A DNA stretch of 8,999 nucleotides from Thermoplasmata archaeon (GTDB lineage: Archaea > Thermoplasmatota > Thermoplasmata > Lutacidiplasmatales > UBA184), in assembly GCA_030039525.1 (NCBI GenBank), contig JASHVI010000080.1:1-8999 (forward strand), given 5' to 3'. Positions 5,368 to 8,999 of this stretch are shown here, in pieces. A program made the position numbers and the translations under genes. Numbering within the stretch: the first letter of the stretch is position 1; every line of letters begins with the position of its first letter. The notes beneath the pieces are model-generated. The model was not told the DNA's origin. It saw only the letters and a program-made list of their open reading frames with translations, and did not search any database.

Positions 5368-6288
5368 GTGGCGCTGTACTCGGGGACCCTCGGCGAGGTC
5401 GCCTGGGCCGTGCTCCTCGCCGGCTTCGCGTACGCCGCCTACACCGACGTCCGGACCCGGGAGGCCCCCGACGGGGTCTGGCAGATCCTCGGCGCTGCCG
5501 GCGCCGTACTCGGCTTGATCGCCATCGCACCGGAGGGGCGCCTTCCTCTGCTGTGCTGGCTGGTCGTTTGCGCCCTCATCCTCCAGCACTTCTTCGCCTG
5601 GGATCTTCGGCTCGAACGGCTCAGCGAGGCGCTCCCGGGCCTGGTCGAGATCGCGCTCTACATCGCGGCCGGCCTCTTCCTGCTCCTCGCGGCGCGCGCG
5701 GACGGGCTCTCGAACGCTGCGGTCCCCCCGATCGCGGTCGCGGCGTTCGTCGTCGTCGTCCTGATCCGGGCCTGCTTCGAGCTCGGGCTCCTCTACGGAG
5801 GCGCCGACGCGAAGGCCCTCCTCGCCGCCGCCACGCTGATCCCGCTCGCGCCGGTGGTGGTGTACACCTCGGCGGCCTCGACGGCCCTCTCGCAGGTGCT
5901 CCCCGGCCCGCTCACGCTACTCATGAACGCCGCGCTGCTGAGCGTCTCGGTCCCGATCGTCATCGCCTTCCGGAACCTCCGCGACGGGAGCTTCGAGGGG
6001 GCGGCGAGCTTCGTCGGCTACCCGATCCCGGTCTCGGAGCTCTCGCATCGGTTCGTCTGGCTGAAGGACCCGGTCTTCTCGGCCGAGGCCGAGGAGGAGC
6101 GAGAGGCCGAGACCTCCGAGGATGACCAGGCGCTCCGGGTGCGCCAGCAGGCCGAGCTGGAGTCGCGGGGCGTGGCGAGGGTCTGGGTCACGCCCCAGCT
6201 CCCGTTCCTCGTCTTCTTCCTGGCCGGAGCCGTGGCGACCCTGCTCGCCGGCAACCTCCTCTTCGACCTGCTCTCGCACCTGCCCTGA
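5368..6288 (+). CDS. A24-family prepilin/preflagellin peptidase
   Basis: This is a membrane aspartate protease that cleaves (and in bacteria may methylate) the class III signal peptides of archaellins and type IV pilins at the cytosolic face of the membrane. The protein is 306 aa. The first catalytic Asp is Asp27 in TDVRTRE after helix 1. The second is Asp147 in the GGAD motif (GGADAK, 144-149). About eight hydrophobic segments are visible, including 10-26, 37-54, 60-76, 91-110, 117-137, 148-170, 180-200 and 280-301. A charged, Glu-rich loop of about 35 residues (236-270) precedes the last helix. FlaK/EppA-type enzymes are usually shorter. The GTG start is chosen because homology begins directly after it; upstream codons lie in the S6e antisense and promoter. 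No pilin or archaellum gene is visible nearby. Confidence 0.85.
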   Translation: MALYSGTLGEVAWAVLLAGFAYAAYTDVRTREAPDGVWQILGAAGAVLGLIAIAPEGRLPLLCWLVVCALILQHFFAWDLRLERLSEALPGLVEIALYIAAGLFLLLAARADGLSNAAVPPIAVAAFVVVVLIRACFELGLLYGGADAKALLAAATLIPLAPVVVYTSAASTALSQVLPGPLTLLMNAALLSVSVPIVIAFRNLRDGSFEGAASFVGYPIPVSELSHRFVWLKDPVFSAEAEEEREAETSEDDQALRVRQQAELESRGVARVWVTPQLPFLVFFLAGAVATLLAGNLLFDLLSHLP

Positions 6289-6289
6289 G

Positions 6290-6325
6290 CCTTCGCCCCG
6301 AGACCTCGGGCCCGTGGCCCGAAGG
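6290..6325. terminator. Nested hairpins between convergent genes
   Basis: The 45-base gap between the A24 peptidase stop and the ABC permease stop can fold. CCTTCG (6290-6295) pairs with CGAAGG (6320-6325), and inside are two alternative small hairpins, 6297-6310 and GGGCC-CGT-GGCCC at 6308-6320. No U-run follows on either strand, so a role as a bidirectional terminator is plausible from position but unproven. Confidence 0.35.
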
Positions 6326-6333
6326 GGCCGAGA

Positions 6334-7116
6334 CTACCGGACGAGCCGGGTGAGCGACAGGGAGGCGAGGGTGACCGCGGCGGCGAGGGCGACCAGGAGC
6401 ACCACCGCGTCGAGGAGAAGGTGGCAGGGCGTCCCGACGAGCAGCCCCCGGATCGCGTCGACCTGGTAGGAGAGCGGGTTCCCGAGGCTGATGTACTGGA
6501 GCACCGGCGGCATCAGCGAGGTCGGGTAGAGGGCGTTCGAGGCGAAGAACAAGGGCAGGCTGATCGCCTGCCCGATGCCGACCATCCGGTCCCGGTTGCG
6601 GACGAGGCCGGCGAGGATCATCGAGAGGCAGGCGAAGAAGGCGGCGCCGAGGACGACGAAGGCCGCGGCGGCGAGGATCGTGATCGGGTCCCAGATGATG
6701 CCGACGGAGAGGATCGCGCAGAGCGTCAGGACGACCGCCGCCTGCACGAGGCCCCGGAGCGCCGCGGCGAAGGCCTTCCCGGAGACGATCGCCGCCCGGG
6801 GCGTCGGCGTGGCCATCATCTTCGACAGGACCCCGGAGTCCCGCTCCCAGACGAGCATGATGCCGTAGAAGATCGCGACGAACACCGCCGACTGCGCGAC
6901 GATCCCGGGGGCGAGGTAGGTGAGGTACGGCAGGTTCCCGGTCGGGATCACCCGCACCCGGTTGAGGATCTCGCCGTACAGCAACAGCCAGAGGACCGGC
7001 TGGATGATCCGGGTGACCAGCTCCCAGGGGTCCCGGACGATCCGGCGGAGCTCGATCGCGCAGAAGGTCGCGACCCGTCCCGGGAAGAGGAAGGCCTCCC
7101 GGCCGAGCTCGACGAT
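6334..7116 (-). CDS. ABC-2 type permease of a drug-export transporter, start codon unclear
   Basis: This is the membrane subunit of a DrrB/NodJ-type exporter. Homology starts with ELRRIVRDPWELVTRIIQPVLW, the cytoplasmic lead and first helix of this family. It continues through RVRVIPTG, YLAPGIVAQ and a region of five further helices to the end, and NPLSYQVDAIRG near the C terminus is also typical. Read from the ATC at 7114-7116 the protein is 260 aa, the normal family length. The odd point is that no ATG, GTG or TTG occurs in this frame before the TTG at 6984, which would delete about 44 residues including most of helix 1. The frame is open upstream to 7497, overlapping the ATPase gene in the +1 frame. 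A GGTAGG at 7117-7122 could act as a Shine-Dalgarno. The left boundary is sure; the right is a best guess. Confidence 0.75.
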   Translation of the reverse strand: MVELGREAFLFPGRVATFCAIELRRIVRDPWELVTRIIQPVLWLLLYGEILNRVRVIPTGNLPYLTYLAPGIVAQSAVFVAIFYGIMLVWERDSGVLSKMMATPTPRAAIVSGKAFAAALRGLVQAAVVLTLCAILSVGIIWDPITILAAAAFVVLGAAFFACLSMILAGLVRNRDRMVGIGQAISLPLFFASNALYPTSLMPPVLQYISLGNPLSYQVDAIRGLLVGTPCHLLLDAVVLLVALAAAVTLASLSLTRLVR

Positions 7117-7117
7117 C

Positions 7118-7924
<807 letters not shown>

Positions 7925-7932
7925 CGCCCCTC

Positions 7933-7954
7933 TTTACTAAGGAACCTTAATAAA
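7933..7954. promoter_or_regulatory. 22-bp palindrome: probable MarR operator over both TATA elements
   Basis: TTTACTAAGG (7933-7942), AA, CCTTAATAAA (7945-7954). The right arm read in reverse complement is TTTATTAAGG, so nine of ten positions match. It lies between the divergent ABC ATPase and MarR genes. The right half read leftward is a TATA element about 26 bases before the ATPase GTG. The left half read rightward is a TATA-like element about 26 bases before a start site near 7963, which would place the MarR Shine-Dalgarno in the leader. A MarR dimer bound here would block TBP at both promoters. Binding itself is inferred. Confidence 0.6.
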
Positions 7955-7972
7955 TTCCCCCCTCCTCCCTCC

Positions 7973-7979
7973 GGAGGGG
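7973..7979 (+). promoter_or_regulatory. Shine-Dalgarno of the MarR gene
   Basis: GGAGGGG six bases before the GTG at 7986 supports that start. A leadered mRNA is therefore expected here, unlike most first genes in the window. Confidence 0.6.
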
Positions 7980-7985
7980 TCGGTC

Positions 7986-8516
7986 GTGAGCGCGGCATCC
8001 CGCATCCACCCGATCGTGGTCCGGCTGGAGCCCGCGGGTTCCGGCGACCTCCTCTGGGACCAGCTGAGGGACTGCCACCGGAAGCTCCGAGCCGAGCTCC
8101 GCGAGGTGGTGCGCGCCCACGGGCTGTACCTCTCCGAGTACCGGGCCCTCGGCCGTCTGGAGGAGGGCCCGCGCTCCCTCTCCGAGCTCTCCCAGCTGCT
8201 CGGCATGACCCCCGCCGCCATGACCGACCTCTCGCGCCAGCTCAGCCGGCGCGGTTGGGCGGTCCTGAAGGCCGATCCGGGGGACCGGAGGGTCCGCCGG
8301 CTCGAGATCACGGACCCGGGCCGTCGGGTCCGGCGACTCGCTCGACGGGAGTACCGGGGCCGGCTCGCGGACGTCTATCGACAGATGTCGCTGCGGGGTC
8401 GGGACTCGCTCGCGGGCGGGCTACGGGAGCTGGACCGGTTGCTCGAGTCCCGCGTCGCGCGGGGCCGAACGGACCCCCGGCCCGTCCGTCCGCCCCTGAC
8501 GGCGGAGGCCCCGTAG
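7986..8516 (+). CDS. MarR-family transcriptional regulator
   Basis: This is a 176-aa winged-helix DNA-binding protein that acts as a dimer and usually represses its own gene and a divergent exporter until a ligand binds. Helices at about 22-45 are followed by LYLSEYRALGRLEEGP. The helix-turn-helix is SLSELSQLLGMTPAAMTDLSRQLSRRGW (64-91), the wing is DPGDRRVRRLEIT (97-109), and the C-terminal dimer helices are 111-156. The last 20 residues are Pro/Arg-rich and probably disordered. The GTG start has a good Shine-Dalgarno. The 22-bp palindrome between this gene and the ABC transporter is the natural operator, so this protein most likely controls that exporter and itself. The inducer is unknown. 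Confidence 0.9.
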   Translation: MSAASRIHPIVVRLEPAGSGDLLWDQLRDCHRKLRAELREVVRAHGLYLSEYRALGRLEEGPRSLSELSQLLGMTPAAMTDLSRQLSRRGWAVLKADPGDRRVRRLEITDPGRRVRRLARREYRGRLADVYRQMSLRGRDSLAGGLRELDRLLESRVARGRTDPRPVRPPLTAEAP

Positions 8517-8546
8517 GGCCCGGGCGCGAAACCGGGGAGGCGCCGC

Positions 8547-8572
8547 GCCGTCCGACGGCCCCGGCGGACGGC
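8547..8572 (+). terminator. 8-bp perfect hairpin after the MarR gene
   Basis: GCCGTCCG (8547-8554) pairs perfectly with CGGACGGC (8565-8572) around a 10-base loop. It lies 30 bases after the MarR stop and before the promoter of the next gene. No U-run follows; the next bases are TCGACGATTATA. It may end or protect the MarR transcript, or it may be chance in GC-rich DNA. Confidence 0.3.
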
Positions 8573-8598
8573 TCGACGATTATACCGCCGGCCGAGAA

Positions 8599-8612
8599 CG
8601 AAAGGTCTATCA
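8599..8612 (+). promoter_or_regulatory. BRE/TATA-like promoter of the right-edge gene
   Basis: CGAAAGGTCTATCA has an A-rich BRE-like part followed by a TCTATC core centred about 27 bases before the ATG at 8635, which suggests a leaderless mRNA. A second AT island, GATTATACC at 8578-8586, lies about 50 bases upstream and is an alternative. The 9-base word ATACCGCCG occurs at 8582-8590 and again at 8623-8631, flanking the element. Confidence 0.4.
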
Positions 8613-8634
8613 GTTTCCCTTGATACCGCCGCGC

Positions 8635-8999
8635 ATGGCCTCGAAGCGCGTCATCGTCGGCATCGTCCTCGTGATCGTCGGCATCCTCATCTTCGCAGTC
8701 GGTGTCTTCGCGGCCTCGAGCGGCTCCCAGTCGGTGCCCGATCAGAGCACCGGAACGGCCTGGCAGCTCTCCCCGAACTTCATCGGTTCCGGCGCGATCA
8801 CGATCAAGTGGTCGGGCGGAACCACGAACACGACGGTGACGCTCTACAGCTGCGGGTCGAGCTGCAGCGGCTTCACCTCCTTCTCCTCCCTCAGCCAGGT
8901 CGCGAACGCCACCGGGTCCTCGGGATCGTTCTCGGTGACGATCAACGACGGGACCCAGTACCTGCTGGCCCAGTCCGGTAACTCCGCGCTGACGCTCAA
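8635..8999 (+). CDS. Secreted or membrane-anchored protein, 5' part only
   Basis: This gene is cut by the window end after 121 codons. The protein starts MASKR and continues with a long hydrophobic helix (6-26) that looks like an uncleaved signal anchor; after it comes a small-residue stretch AASSGS. The outside part is Ser/Thr/Gly-rich and beta-like, with two possible N-glycosylation sites (Asn65 in NTT, Asn91 in NAT) and one close cysteine pair (Cys73, Cys77). No family is recognised. Codon use matches the neighbours. It lacks the charged residue and Glu pattern of a type III pilin signal peptide, so processing by the A24 peptidase is not supported. A surface-exposed, possibly binding, role is an inference from composition. 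Confidence 0.75.
   Translation, partial: MASKRVIVGIVLVIVGILIFAVGVFAASSGSQSVPDQSTGTAWQLSPNFIGSGAITIKWSGGTTNTTVTLYSCGSSCSGFTSFSSLSQVANATGSSGSFSVTINDGTQYLLAQSGNSALTL

Noticed and set aside
8635..8720. Right-edge protein as a pilin substrate of the A24 peptidase
   Set aside because: The N terminus lacks a clear class III cleavage site (charged residue, Gly/Ala, then Glu at +5). It looks like an ordinary signal anchor.

Overview
The window is GC-rich (roughly 70% by eye) archaeal chromosome. The evidence is ribosomal protein S6e next to the translation initiation factor aIF2-gamma, a His-type (Sec11-like) signal peptidase, an A24 preflagellin-type peptidase with a GGAD motif, and TATA-like AT islands placed 25-30 bases before start codons. 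An uncultured Thermoplasmatota-like euryarchaeon fits best. That placement is an inference from protein style, because there is no rRNA here.

Layout, left to right. Bases 1-203 hold no gene I can support, only a T-rich tract. Leftward (-): a signal peptidase with long acidic tails (204-1541), preceded by a COG4280-type membrane protein (1567-2283). Rightward (+), diverging from that pair across one small AT island: a cyclase/kynurenine-formamidase-like hydrolase (2338-2991), coupled by an ATGA overlap to an orphan four-helix membrane protein (2988-3416). Leftward again: a translation operon rps6e, aIF2-gamma, Trm112-like (5216 down to 3398), with every junction an ATGA overlap. Its last gene overlaps the orphan membrane gene tail to tail. 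Rightward: an A24 prepilin peptidase (5368-6288). Leftward: a drug-export-type ABC transporter, ATPase 7118-7924 and permease 6334-about 7116. Rightward and divergent from it: a MarR-family regulator (7986-8516). At the right edge is the 5' end of a secreted, membrane-anchored protein of unknown function (8635 onward, cut by the window).

The genes form several small units rather than one pathway: protein export and maturation (signal peptidase, prepilin peptidase), translation (S6e, aIF2-gamma, Trm112), and a regulated efflux module (MarR with ABC ATPase and permease). The efflux module is the best-integrated system. A 22-bp near-perfect palindrome sits between the divergent regulator and transporter, and its two halves coincide with the TATA-like elements of the two promoters.

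The most puzzling point is the ABC permease. Its homologous reading frame runs through the ATPase stop, but contains no ATG, GTG or TTG until about 44 codons into the protein. I see no CRISPR, tRNA, rRNA, insertion sequence or clear novel defence system.
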